64,000 bases of DNA from Paracoccus aestuariivivens (GTDB lineage Bacteria; Pseudomonadota; Alphaproteobacteria; Rhodobacterales; Rhodobacteraceae). Location of the stretch: positions 62,001 through 126,000 of the forward strand of contig NZ_WMIE01000003.1 of NCBI RefSeq assembly GCF_009711225.1, in the 5' to 3' direction. This document shows positions 25,077 through 33,712 of the stretch, one piece after another. Each line of letters opens with the position of its first letter. Position 1 is the stretch's first letter. Position numbers and translations under genes: made by a program. Under the pieces are notes generated by a model, which was not told the DNA's origin, searched no databases, and saw only the letters and a program-made list of their open reading frames with translations.

Positions 25077-26033
25077 ATGCATACCGACCGCCAGACGCCA
25101 GAGGCCCACCGCAGCGTCGCCGATGCACCCGCAGATAATTGGGTTGATCGCTACGCTCCTGCAGGCTGGCGGCCATGGCTGCGCCTGTCGCGGGCCGACC
25201 GCCCTATCGGGACGTGGTTGCTGTTGCTGCCCTGCTGGTGGGGCGTGGGACTGGCAATGATCTCGGGCGCTCCGATGTGGCGCGACCTGTGGATCGCGGT
25301 TGCCTGCGCATTGGGTGCGATCCTGATGCGGGGCGCGGGCTGCACATGGAATGACATTACGGATCGCGATATCGATGCAAAAGTCAGCCGGACGCGTTCG
25401 CGGCCGATCCCTTCGGGGCAGGTGACTGTGACAGGCGCGTATCTTTGGCTGATCGCGCAATGTCTGGTCGGGTTCCTGATCTTGCTGACACTGGGCAGCG
25501 CGGCGATCTGGCTGGGCGTGGCGTCACTGGCGCTGGTCGCGATCTATCCTTTTGCCAAACGCTTCACGTGGTGGCCGCAGGTCTTTCTGGGGCTGGCTTT
25601 CAACTGGGGTGCGCTGCTGGCTTGGGCAGCGCATATGGGCAACATCGCCCCCGCACCGGTGCTGGCCTATCTTGCGGGGATTGCGTGGACGATCTTTTAC
25701 GACACCATCTATGCCCATCAGGACGCCGAGGACGACGCCCTGATCGGGGTGAAATCCACAGCGCGTCTGTTCGGACGTGATTCGAAGCGCTGGCTGACTT
25801 GGTTCGGTGCGGCCTCGGTCGCGCTTCTGGTGTTGGCTGTGCTGGCCGCCGGTGCCAAAGGGGTAAGCCTGACCCTTGCGCTGGTGGGGATTGCGGGCTT
25901 TGCCGCGCATCTTTTGTGGCAACTCAAGCGCTTCGACATGGATGACAGTGCGGGGTGCCTCAGGCTTTTTCGTTCCAATCGCGATGCCGGCCTGATCGTT
26001 GCGCTGTTTCTCGCCTTGTCGGGGCTGGTCTGA
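25077..26033 (+). CDS. ubiA: 4-hydroxybenzoate polyprenyltransferase
   Basis: An integral membrane prenyltransferase joining the polyprenyl tail to 4-hydroxybenzoate in ubiquinone synthesis. The 318-residue protein has about eight membrane segments. The first Asp-rich motif is NDITDRDID (Asn92-Asp100) and the second is DTIYAHQDAEDD. In-frame starts exist further upstream (from 25038), but they would run into rsmE. The ATG at 25077 has GGGGCGCAGA before it. Divergent from rsmE. Confidence 0.94.
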   Translation: MHTDRQTPEAHRSVADAPADNWVDRYAPAGWRPWLRLSRADRPIGTWLLLLPCWWGVGLAMISGAPMWRDLWIAVACALGAILMRGAGCTWNDITDRDIDAKVSRTRSRPIPSGQVTVTGAYLWLIAQCLVGFLILLTLGSAAIWLGVASLALVAIYPFAKRFTWWPQVFLGLAFNWGALLAWAAHMGNIAPAPVLAYLAGIAWTIFYDTIYAHQDAEDDALIGVKSTARLFGRDSKRWLTWFGAASVALLVLAVLAAGAKGVSLTLALVGIAGFAAHLLWQLKRFDMDDSAGCLRLFRSNRDAGLIVALFLALSGLV

Positions 26034-26038
26034 TTGCG

Positions 26039-26077
26039 ATTTCCCGTCGCTGGCGTTAAACGCCGACGGTCGGAAAT
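26039..26077 (+). promoter_or_regulatory. three-tier stem-loop before the OmpA-domain gene
   Basis: Three stacked stems nest here: ATTTC/GAAAT (26039-26043 with 26073-26077), CCGTC/GACGG (26044-26048 with 26065-26069) and GGCGT/ACGCC (26052-26056 with 26060-26064). It fills the gap between ubiA and the next gene. With no T run it may be a leader structure or a weak ubiA terminator. Confidence 0.4.
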
Positions 26078-26095
26078 AGCCCGAAGGTCCCCCCG

Positions 26096-28255
26096 ATGGC
26101 CAATCCAAAGCCACGCCGCGGTCTTGCCGTGGTCACCAGTATCATTGCACTCGTCGCGGCGGGCGGCCTGTCCTATCTGGCTGCCGAGGCAGCAACGGAT
26201 TTCCTTGGCAACCGCTCCGAGGCAGAGGTGTCCGAGGCGCTACACCTTGGTGGCTATGATTTTGCAAACGTCGAGGCCGACGGGTTGATTGTCCGCTTGT
26301 CGGGGACTGCTCCGGACGAGGTCCAGCGTTTTCGGGCCAAATCCCAAGCCGAGAACGTGATCGGTGCGGACCGTGTTGTCGACAATATGCAGGTTGCCAC
26401 CCGCGCGAGCATTGGTACCCCGACGTTCGAGGTCGAGCTGTTGCGCAACGATCAGGGAATTTCGGTCGTCGGTCTGGTGCCTGCCTCGCTTGATCGCAAT
26501 GCGATGGTCACGACCCTGCAAGGCGTGACCACCGAAAGCAAAGTCTCGGATCTGGTCGAGACGGCCGATTATCCCGAACCCGAGGGCTGGGATGCAGCCT
26601 TCGATTTCGGTCTTGAGGCGGCGCAGCTTGCCAAGCGCGCCAAGATCTCGATCGAGCCGGGCAAGGTGTCGATCCGCGCCATCACCGACAGTGACGCCGA
26701 AAAAGCCGCGCTTGAGGCCGCATTGCACCGCGCAAAGCCCAAGAACGTTACATTGCAGGCCGAGATCACCGCGCCGCGCCCCGTCATCACGCCCTTTACG
26801 CTGCGCTTTGTGAAGGACGAACATGGCGCACGGTTCGACGCGTGCTCGGCTGACTCCGAAGCCGGTCTGAAGCGGATCGTGGATGTTGGCGTCAAGGCGG
26901 GGATTCCGGGCCAGCCGCCCTGCCGTCTGGGCCTTGGTGCACCGACCTCGCACTGGTCCGAAGCTGCGGTTCCGGCTATCGAGGCCGTCGCTGCGATGGG
27001 GGCCGGATCGGTGACGATCTCGAACACCGATATTGCGCTTTATGCTCCGGCATCGGTCAATGCCGACGTTTTCAACGAGGCGGTCGGTCGTCTTGACGGC
27101 GCGCTTTCGCCCCTGTTCAAGCTGACGACACGGCACGAAAAGAAAGCGGGCGAACAGGACGAACCTGCCCGTTTCAGTGCCATTCTGGACCGCAGTGGGG
27201 TCACCCTGCGCGGAGCAGTCACCGATGAGCGGATGCGCAATGCCGTCGACAGCCTTGCCCGCTCGCGTTTTAGCAAAGTCGATAATGCGCTGAGCGTGGA
27301 TGACAGCATGCCTTCGGGCTGGACCATGCGCATGATTGCGGCGATGGAGGCGCTCGCCGCATTGGAGAGTGGTGTGGTCCATGTGACCCCCGATCTGATC
27401 CGGCTCGAGGGTATCTCGGGCAATCAAAGCGCCTCGGATTTGCTGGCGGCGCGATTGTCGCAACGACTGGGAGCCGGTGCGCATTACGAGCTTTCGGTGC
27501 GCTACGACCGCAGGCTTGATCCTTTGGTCAAGATTCCCGGCGGCGTGGAATGTGTCGACGGGCTGAACGCGGCGATGCATGAATCCGAGATCGGTTTCGA
27601 GCCCTCGAAATCGGTCATCGCCGGTGACCCGCAACCGACGCTGGAACGCCTTGCGACGATCATGGCCGAATGCGGCGATTATCGTTTGGAAGTCGGCGGG
27701 CATACGGATTCGCAAGGTTCCGAGGATCTGAATGCCGAATTGTCGCGCACCCGTGCGCTGGCGGTTCTGGACGCGATGAAGGAACATGGCATCGACATCA
27801 CGAACATGGTCGCCAAGGGCTATGGGGAAAGCCGTCCGATTGCCGGGAATGACACGGAGGAGGGGCGTGAGGCGAACCGCCGGATCGAATTTACCCTGCT
27901 GTCCGACGAACCGCTGACCAAGGAAGAAGTCGCGCCGGCGACAAATGTCAGCGGCGTAACCGACTCGGTCGAGGCAACCGAGGCTCGGACTGCACAGGCG
28001 ACGGCCGCGGCGGCCACCGGTGCCTTGCCGGTCGCCTTGGGTGATGATGCGCCCAAGGCAGATCAACCTACCGCGTCCGATGCCATCGACCCCGATGCGC
28101 CGCCTGTTACCGTGACCGACCCCGTCGTGCTTGAGAAACTGATCGAGGCGCTGACCGTTCCTGCACTCGAAGCGGCCTTCCCTGACAATAGCGAAGGGGT
28201 GATGGGGCCCGAGGGTCAAAGCGAAACCGACGGGGCCGCGACGACCAAAGAATGA
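26096..28255 (+). CDS. large OmpA-domain envelope protein with BON-like repeats
   Basis: A 719-residue protein with an N-terminal membrane anchor or uncleaved signal (about residues 10-30, no lipobox). A BON-like domain follows (about 45-100, DGLIVRLSGTAPDEVQRFRA), then further repeats of similar character. An OmpA/MotB peptidoglycan-binding domain lies near residues 500-605 (VGGHTDSQGS, LSRTRALAVLDAM, GYGESRPIAGN, EANRRIEF). An acidic Ala/Thr-rich tail of over 100 residues ends it. It probably bridges the inner membrane and cell wall. The ATG at 26096 has GAAGGTCC upstream. Confidence 0.85.
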   Translation: MANPKPRRGLAVVTSIIALVAAGGLSYLAAEAATDFLGNRSEAEVSEALHLGGYDFANVEADGLIVRLSGTAPDEVQRFRAKSQAENVIGADRVVDNMQVATRASIGTPTFEVELLRNDQGISVVGLVPASLDRNAMVTTLQGVTTESKVSDLVETADYPEPEGWDAAFDFGLEAAQLAKRAKISIEPGKVSIRAITDSDAEKAALEAALHRAKPKNVTLQAEITAPRPVITPFTLRFVKDEHGARFDACSADSEAGLKRIVDVGVKAGIPGQPPCRLGLGAPTSHWSEAAVPAIEAVAAMGAGSVTISNTDIALYAPASVNADVFNEAVGRLDGALSPLFKLTTRHEKKAGEQDEPARFSAILDRSGVTLRGAVTDERMRNAVDSLARSRFSKVDNALSVDDSMPSGWTMRMIAAMEALAALESGVVHVTPDLIRLEGISGNQSASDLLAARLSQRLGAGAHYELSVRYDRRLDPLVKIPGGVECVDGLNAAMHESEIGFEPSKSVIAGDPQPTLERLATIMAECGDYRLEVGGHTDSQGSEDLNAELSRTRALAVLDAMKEHGIDITNMVAKGYGESRPIAGNDTEEGREANRRIEFTLLSDEPLTKEEVAPATNVSGVTDSVEATEARTAQATAAAATGALPVALGDDAPKADQPTASDAIDPDAPPVTVTDPVVLEKLIEALTVPALEAAFPDNSEGVMGPEGQSETDGAATTKE

Positions 28256-28319
28256 CAGTGCTGGCATAACAGGCTAGAGAAGCTCAGTTCCTCAAGCTCG
28301 TTACACCTGAAAGCCGACC

Positions 28320-28652
28320 ATGAATCGCAACGAATTCATCATTGCAACCGCGATCATTCTATTTACCGCCTTCATCCTTGGTTGGCTTGTCAGTTGGCTG
28401 GTCCTGCGCCTGAGCCGGGTCACTCCGACCCAGATGGACGAGCTGGACGATATGGCCCAGAAGCTGCACGAAGCCGATGAAGAACGTCACCGCGCCATTC
28501 GTGTTCTGGAACTGCGCGAGGCCCAGTTGATCGAGGAACTGGGGCGGACCAAAAACGAATTGCTGTTGGCCAAGGGCAATATCAAGGAAAGTCAGGCCGA
28601 GATCGAGGAATTGCGCGAATATATCGACCGCCAACTGGGTCGCAAATCCTGA
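28320..28652 (+). CDS. single-pass membrane protein with coiled coil
   Basis: I do not recognise a named family. The 110-residue product has one hydrophobic segment (about 7-31) and then a charged, heptad-like helix to the end (EADEERHRAIRVLELREAQ...), typical of a coiled coil. It follows the OmpA-domain gene by 64 bases and may be cotranscribed, and so could be part of the same envelope structure. The ribosome site is weak. A terminator follows at once. Confidence 0.75.
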   Translation: MNRNEFIIATAIILFTAFILGWLVSWLVLRLSRVTPTQMDELDDMAQKLHEADEERHRAIRVLELREAQLIEELGRTKNELLLAKGNIKESQAEIEELREYIDRQLGRKS

Positions 28653-28656
28653 ACGA

Positions 28657-28690
28657 AAAACGCCCGGTCAACCAACCGGGCGTTTTCTTT
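28657..28690. terminator. bidirectional terminator
   Basis: AAAACGCCCGGT (28657-28668) pairs perfectly with ACCGGGCGTTTT (28675-28686). A/T runs on both sides serve both the plus-strand gene and the convergent aminotransferase gene. Confidence 0.88.
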
Positions 28691-28707
28691 GGTCCAAGTG
28701 GCTCGGA

Positions 28708-29892
28708 TCAGACGCCGGCTTCGATGATCGCGCGGGCCAGGATCGGAACGGTGGTGTCATTCAGGCCAGCAATGTTCAGACGCGAATCGCCGACCATGTA
28801 GATGCCGAATTCTTCCTTCATCTTGGCGACCTGCTCGGGCGAGCAGCCAAGACGCGAGAACATGCCGCGATGTTCCGCAATGAAGCCGAAACGGTCCGAG
28901 CCCGACAGTGTCCCAAGCTCGGAGGCCAGTTGCGAACGCAGGCGCAGCATTCCGTTGCGGACGTCTTCCAGTTCGGCCATCCAGTCGGCACGCAGTTCTG
29001 CGTCGTTCAGGATGGTCGCGACGATTTTCGCGCCGTGGAAAGGCGGGAACGAATAGGTCTGGCGGTTCAGATAGGCCATCGAGCCTTGCGCCAGATCCTT
29101 GGTCGCCTTGTCTTCGCACAGAGCCAGCAGGATGCCGGTGCGCTCGCGGTAGATGCCGAAGTTCTTGCTGCACGAAGCAGCGATCAGCACTTCCGGAATG
29201 CGCGAGGCGATCAGGCGGGTGCCCGCCGCGTCTTCTTCCAGACCATCGCCAAAGCCCTGATAGGCCAGGTCGATCAGGGGCGTAGCGCCGGTTTTCTCAA
29301 GGATCGAGGCGACCTCGGCCCATTGCTCGATGTTCAGGTTCGCTCCGGTCGGATTGTGGCAGCAACCATGCAGCAGCACCACGTCGCCTTTTTTCGCCGC
29401 CGAGATGTCCTCGACCATGGCTTCGAAATTGACGGCGCGGGTCTCGCTGTCGAAATAGCGGTAGGTGACGACCGGCAGACCCATGAAGTTCATGATCGAG
29501 ATGTGGTTCGGCCAGGTCGGGTCGCTGACAAACACGCGCAGGTCGGGATTGGCCAGACGGGCCAGTTCCAGCGCCTGGCGGATCGCGCCGGTGCCGCCGA
29601 CAGTTGCCAGCGCAGCAGTTGTCTCGGGCTTGTAGCCGTCGGCAAGGATCATCTCGCCCATGGCTTTTTGGAAGTCGGGCTCACCGGCCAGACCGGCATA
29701 GGTCTTGGTCGTTTCGGTTTCCAGCATGCGTTTTTCAGCAGCCAGAACGGCGCGCATGATCGGGGTATGGCCGGTCGCGTCCTTATAGACCCCGACGCCA
29801 AGGTCGATCTTGCCCTGACGGGTATCGGCCTTGAACTCGCCCATCAGGGCCAGAATTTTATCGGGGGCTTGCGGTTTCAGATTGCCCAGCAT
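28708..29892 (-). CDS. aspartate/aromatic amino acid aminotransferase
   Basis: A PLP-dependent fold-type I enzyme of 394 residues in the AspC/TyrB subgroup, exchanging amino groups between aspartate or aromatic amino acids and 2-oxoglutarate. The PLP lysine is in SCSKNFGIYRERTG. Other markers are VGVYKDATGHTPIM, LLHGCCHNPTGANL and the C-terminal GDSRLNIAGL. The ATG at 29892 overlaps the sseA stop (TGATG). A GTG one codon upstream is in frame but less likely. Substrate preference cannot be fixed from sequence alone. Confidence 0.92.
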   Translation of the reverse strand: MLGNLKPQAPDKILALMGEFKADTRQGKIDLGVGVYKDATGHTPIMRAVLAAEKRMLETETTKTYAGLAGEPDFQKAMGEMILADGYKPETTAALATVGGTGAIRQALELARLANPDLRVFVSDPTWPNHISIMNFMGLPVVTYRYFDSETRAVNFEAMVEDISAAKKGDVVLLHGCCHNPTGANLNIEQWAEVASILEKTGATPLIDLAYQGFGDGLEEDAAGTRLIASRIPEVLIAASCSKNFGIYRERTGILLALCEDKATKDLAQGSMAYLNRQTYSFPPFHGAKIVATILNDAELRADWMAELEDVRNGMLRLRSQLASELGTLSGSDRFGFIAEHRGMFSRLGCSPEQVAKMKEEFGIYMVGDSRLNIAGLNDTTVPILARAIIEAGV

Positions 29893-30752
29893 CACGCGTC
29901 TCCGGTTGCGATTTTAAGGTCCGGGAAGCTGCCCCATTCGGCCCAGCTTCCGTCGTAAAGCGAGTGGTCGATATGTCCGATGCGATCGAGCGCAAGGAAC
30001 AGGATTGCCGCCGTCACACCCGAGCCGCAGGTCGTGATGGCGGGTTTTGTAAGGTCGACACCGGCTGCCTGAAACTCGGCAACGAGCGCTTCCTTGGATT
30101 TCATCGTGCCGTCGGCATTGAACAGGCGGCCATAGGGCAGGTTTTTCGAGCCGGGAATGTGGCCCGAGCGTAGCCCTGCGCGCGGTTCGGCAGCTTCGCC
30201 GCGAAAGCGCGGCTCCCCTCGTGCATCTATGATCTGGTGCGAGTCAAGCTTGCTGGCCGCCGCGACCTGCGTGACGTCACGGACCAGATCCGCTTGATAT
30301 GTGGCGGTCAACTCGCGCGTCTGGACCACGGGCTTGCCCGCCTCGACCGCGCGGCCCTCGGCCAGCCATTTGCCCAAGCCGCCGTCCAGCACGGCGACGT
30401 CGGTCTTGCCCATCAGGCGGAAGGTCCACCAGACGCGCGCTGCAGACCGGACCGGAGAGTTGTCATAGACCACGACTCGATCAGCATCGCCGATCCCCAG
30501 TCCGCCCATCCGGTTCGCGAATGTCTCGGGCGTGGGGGCCATGTGGGGCAGGGGGCTGTTCTGGTCGGTGATCGCGTCCAGATCGAAGAATTGTGCGCCG
30601 GGTATATGGGCAGCGGCATATTCCGAACGGGCATCGCGGCCCGTGTCAAGGAACCATGTCGCGTCCAGAATGCGCAGGTCGGGATCGTGCAGATGCGCGG
30701 CCAGCCACCCGGTCGAAACGAGCGATCTTGGATCTTCGGAATCTGTCGGCAT
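29892..30752 (-). CDS. sseA: 3-mercaptopyruvate sulfurtransferase (double rhodanese)
   Basis: A 286-residue protein of two rhodanese domains. The C-terminal one has the active Cys242 in the loop CGSGVTAA, which marks mercaptopyruvate rather than thiosulfate sulfurtransferases. RSEYAAAHIPGAQFFDLD and LRSGHIPGSKNLPY are the typical rhodanese segments. The ATG at 30752 has GGGGAAGGACG upstream, while the frame opens further up. It is coupled to the downstream aminotransferase, and the pair could act in cysteine transamination followed by desulfuration, which is inferred from the order. Confidence 0.92.
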   Translation of the reverse strand: MPTDSEDPRSLVSTGWLAAHLHDPDLRILDATWFLDTGRDARSEYAAAHIPGAQFFDLDAITDQNSPLPHMAPTPETFANRMGGLGIGDADRVVVYDNSPVRSAARVWWTFRLMGKTDVAVLDGGLGKWLAEGRAVEAGKPVVQTRELTATYQADLVRDVTQVAAASKLDSHQIIDARGEPRFRGEAAEPRAGLRSGHIPGSKNLPYGRLFNADGTMKSKEALVAEFQAAGVDLTKPAITTCGSGVTAAILFLALDRIGHIDHSLYDGSWAEWGSFPDLKIATGDA

Positions 30753-30827
30753 CGTCCTTCCCCCGGGCAGACGCGAAAGCGTCTTTCCTCTAACCGCAGG
30801 GGCGCGGCTTCGCAATGCCCGAAGCCG

Positions 30828-31298
30828 TCAGCCGTGCTTCAGCAAACGCTGTTTCTGGCGGTTCCAGTCGCGCTTGGCGTCGGTCTCACGCTTGTCGTGG
30901 TTCTTCTTGCCCTTGGCGACGCCGATCTTCAGCTTCACCATGCCGCGATCATTGAAATACATGACCAGCGGGATCAGCGTCATGCCCTCGCGCCCGATCG
31001 CCTGCCACAAGCGGGCCAGTTCCTTGCGCGAGACCAGCAGTTTGCGCCGCCGCCGTTCTTCGTGGCCAAAGACGCCGGCCTGCTTGTAGGCCGCGATATA
31101 GCCGTTGATCAGCCATAGCTCGCCCTGTTCGACCGAGGCATAGCTTTCGGCAATGTTCGACTGGCCGGTGCGCAGGCTTTTCACCTCGGAACCGGTCAGG
31201 ACAATGCCGACCTCGAGGTCGTTTTCGATGAAGTAATCGAAACGCGCGCGCCGGTTCTCGGCGATGATTTTGTAGTTGGGATCAGATTTGGCAGCCAT
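30828..31298 (-). CDS. smpB: SsrA-binding protein
   Basis: Partner of tmRNA in rescuing stalled ribosomes. The 156-residue OB-fold protein shows the standard order: [41 protein letters not shown], and the basic C-terminal tail [19 protein letters not shown]. The tmRNA gene is not in this window. The start is ATG at 31298 with a poor ribosome site. Upstream, ATAGGGGC occurs twice in tandem (plus strand 31311 and 31321), overlapping a possible -10 (TATAGG on the minus strand). Confidence 0.96.
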   Translation of the reverse strand: MAAKSDPNYKIIAENRRARFDYFIENDLEVGIVLTGSEVKSLRTGQSNIAESYASVEQGELWLINGYIAAYKQAGVFGHEERRRRKLLVSRKELARLWQAIGREGMTLIPLVMYFNDRGMVKLKIGVAKGKKNHDKRETDAKRDWNRQKQRLLKHG

Positions 31299-31347
31299 GA
31301 TCGGGCAGAGATAGGGGCCTATAGGGGCAAAGTAAAGATTTCGCGGG

Positions 31348-32772
31348 CTAAAGCTTCAGCAACATCACCAAAGCCGCCGCCAGAACGGCATTGACCGGAA
31401 CCGTCACGACCCATGCCCCCAGAATCGTCCGGACATGCGAGCGGCGGACAAGATGTCGGCGGCGGATTTCCTCATCGGGCATGGGCGCGCGTTTCTTGGT
31501 ACGCTGCCGGTCGCGCCATTCGCGGTAGAAGCCGACGCCGAACACGCCGCCGACCGAGACATGTGTGGTCGAGACCGGCAGACCCGCCAGCGAAAACCCC
31601 AGCACCGTGACTGCCGTAGCCAGCGCGATGCACAGCGCGCGCGACGGGTTGAGGCGGGTGATGCGGCTGCCGACCATATGGACCAGTCGCCCGCCGAACA
31701 GCACGATCCCCACGGCGATGCCCAGACCCGACAGCAGCAGCACCATCTGCTGGTTCATCAGCGGTACGCCCGTTTCCGAGATGTGTTGCAGGATGATCGT
31801 CAGCGGAGCCGCGATGTTCGAGGTATCGTTCGCGCCGTGACCAAAGCCCATCACTAGGGCCGTCGCGACCAGCGGAACACCCAGCAGGCGCTCCAATGCC
31901 TGCTTCTTGCCTGCCTCGCGCCGGATCTGACGACCCAGCATGACATGCGCGTAGCCCGCGCCCAGTCCTGCGCCGATCAGGGCCAGAGCCAGCACCTTGG
32001 ACCATCCCAGATCCTGGAACGCGACCGAGGCCATGGCGACCAGCAGCGCCGCCGTTGCTGCCACCAGCACGGTCAGCCAGATCCGTCCGGCGGGAATGGG
32101 GTCGTCCTTGTCCAGAACCCGCCGGTGCAGCACCGACAGGAACATTGCGGCCAAAACCCCCGATATGACCGGAGACACGATCCAGCCAACGGCAATCGCA
32201 GCCATCGCGCCCCAGTTCACCGCTCCGAAGCCGAAAGTGGCGATACCTGCGCCGGCAATCGCGCCGACGACCGAATGGGTGGTGCTGACCGGCGCGTTCA
32301 GGCGGGTAGCAAGGCTGATCCAGCTTGCCGCGCCGATCAGGGCCGCCAGCATCATCTTGGCGGTGGGCATGCCTTGTCCCAGCGTATCACCGACCAGACC
32401 TTCGGTCAGGGTGCGGGTTACGGCCCCGCCCGCCAGAACAGCACCCAACACATCCATTCCGGCCACAAGGAACAGGCCGGTGGTCAACCCGATCGCTCCG
32501 GCCCCGACTGCAGGTCCCAAGGCGTTCGAGACGTCGTTCGCGCCAATCGACAAAGCCAGATAAGTCGCAATTGCAACCGAAGCCGCCATGATCCCCAGCA
32601 GGGGTTGTCCGGCAAGCGTTGCCGCCGCGAATTCCGCCGCCGCCGCGATAAAGACGAAAGCCAGACCGATCCGCACCAAAGGACGTGCCGATGCCGAGGC
32701 TGCGCGCTCGGCATTGGTGACCCGACCAAGGTCCTTGTCTAGGATGCGGTACTCCCGCTCGTTGGGCGACAT
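31348..32772 (-). CDS. inorganic phosphate transporter, Pit family
   Basis: A 474-residue inner-membrane phosphate:cation symporter. The two family signatures are present as inverted halves, [17 protein letters not shown] near residues 75-95 and [14 protein letters not shown] near 310-325. Each half also has an [14 protein letters not shown] motif. The N-terminus has a 30-residue soluble extension. The start is one base after the Nudix gene stop (TGAAATG), so the genes are coupled. No phoU-like gene is adjacent. Confidence 0.94.
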   Translation of the reverse strand: MSPNEREYRILDKDLGRVTNAERAASASARPLVRIGLAFVFIAAAAEFAAATLAGQPLLGIMAASVAIATYLALSIGANDVSNALGPAVGAGAIGLTTGLFLVAGMDVLGAVLAGGAVTRTLTEGLVGDTLGQGMPTAKMMLAALIGAASWISLATRLNAPVSTTHSVVGAIAGAGIATFGFGAVNWGAMAAIAVGWIVSPVISGVLAAMFLSVLHRRVLDKDDPIPAGRIWLTVLVAATAALLVAMASVAFQDLGWSKVLALALIGAGLGAGYAHVMLGRQIRREAGKKQALERLLGVPLVATALVMGFGHGANDTSNIAAPLTIILQHISETGVPLMNQQMVLLLSGLGIAVGIVLFGGRLVHMVGSRITRLNPSRALCIALATAVTVLGFSLAGLPVSTTHVSVGGVFGVGFYREWRDRQRTKKRAPMPDEEIRRRHLVRRSHVRTILGAWVVTVPVNAVLAAALVMLLKL

Positions 32773-32773
32773 T

Positions 32774-33238
32774 TCAGGCCTGTTTTCCCGCTTTTGCCGG
32801 AAGCGCGCGGAGGAGTTTCTTCAATCCGGTTTCCGCGACAAGTTCTGCCGCGCGTTCGGGACTATACCAACGGCGCTTGCGCTGCGAGTCCTCTGGAAAC
32901 TCATCGACCAGCCCATCGACCTCAAGAACAAAGACATGCACCTCGACGGGGATGGCAAAGCCGCGATCCTGCTGCTTGTCGTAGTGGTAGGTCCCGACCG
33001 CGTCCTGATCCACCTTGCCACGAACGCCCGCTTCCTCCCAAGCCTCTTGTTTGGCGGCATCGGCCAGACTGCGACCGGGCATCGGCCAGCCTTTGGGCAC
33101 GATCCATCGGCCGGTGCCGCGACTGGTCACCAGCAGAACCTTGCCTTTGCGGCTATCCATGCACAAGGCCGCCACCTGAATTTCCGGCGGCTTATGGCCC
33201 AGAAGTCGGCCCAGTTTGTCGCGTAGAGTCTTCTTCAC
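32774..33238 (-). CDS. Nudix hydrolase
   Basis: A 154-residue Nudix protein, probably cleaving a nucleoside diphosphate derivative or diphosphoinositol-like substrate. The Nudix helix runs from the WPMPGRS loop to QEAWEEAGV. The key EE pair is intact, while the usual RE before it is QE and the glutamate of the GX5E part is Arg. Relatives of the diphosphoinositol phosphatase type look similar. The start is GTG, overlapping the arfB stop (GTGA). It is cotranscribed with arfB and the phosphate transporter. Confidence 0.88.
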   Translation of the reverse strand: MKKTLRDKLGRLLGHKPPEIQVAALCMDSRKGKVLLVTSRGTGRWIVPKGWPMPGRSLADAAKQEAWEEAGVRGKVDQDAVGTYHYDKQQDRGFAIPVEVHVFVLEVDGLVDEFPEDSQRKRRWYSPERAAELVAETGLKKLLRALPAKAGKQA

Positions 33239-33666
33239 TCTCCCCCCTCGTTCTCGCGGACTTTGCCGCGCAGGGACTTGACCGTCCCTTTTTGTGTTTT
33301 TGCCGCGAGCCGCCGACGCTGGCTTCCCAGTGTCGGACGGGTTGCGATCCGCTTGCGCGGTGCGACCAGCGCCTCGCGGATCAATTCGACCAGCCTCTCG
33401 CGGGCCAGTTCGCGGTTGCGGGCCTGACTGCGGGTTTCCTCGGCCCTGATCAGGACCGCCCCGTCATTCGTCCAGCGCCGTCCGGCCAGACGACGCAGAC
33501 GAGCTTTCACGGCGGGGGTCAGATGGGGCGAGCGTTCGGCTTCGAACCGCAACTCGACGGCGGTTTCGACCTTGTTCACGTTCTGCCCACCCGGCCCTTG
33601 CGAGCGGCTGAACTGCTCGGAAAGTTCCCAGTCGTGAATCGTCAGATGATCATCTATGCGCAACAT
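33235..33666 (-). CDS. arfB: alternative ribosome-rescue factor / peptidyl-tRNA hydrolase
   Basis: A 143-residue protein of the ArfB (YaeJ) family, which enters stalled ribosomes and hydrolyses peptidyl-tRNA. The catalytic GGQ lies in SRSQGPGGQNVNKVETAVELRF, and the long basic tail (about residues 100-140) that reads the empty mRNA channel is complete. The ATG at 33666 is preferred to a TTG six codons up. Together with smpB nearby the region carries two independent rescue routes. It is coupled downstream to the Nudix gene. Confidence 0.93.
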   Translation of the reverse strand: MLRIDDHLTIHDWELSEQFSRSQGPGGQNVNKVETAVELRFEAERSPHLTPAVKARLRRLAGRRWTNDGAVLIRAEETRSQARNRELARERLVELIREALVAPRKRIATRPTLGSQRRRLAAKTQKGTVKSLRGKVRENEGGE

Positions 33667-33712
33667 GAAGCGAATATGTCGCAAACTGCGGCGATGAAAA
33701 GACCGGCTTAAA

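Noticed and set aside
26240..28267. A 675-codon minus-strand open frame opposite the OmpA-domain gene
   Set aside because: Shadow frame. The plus strand carries a clear OmpA domain.
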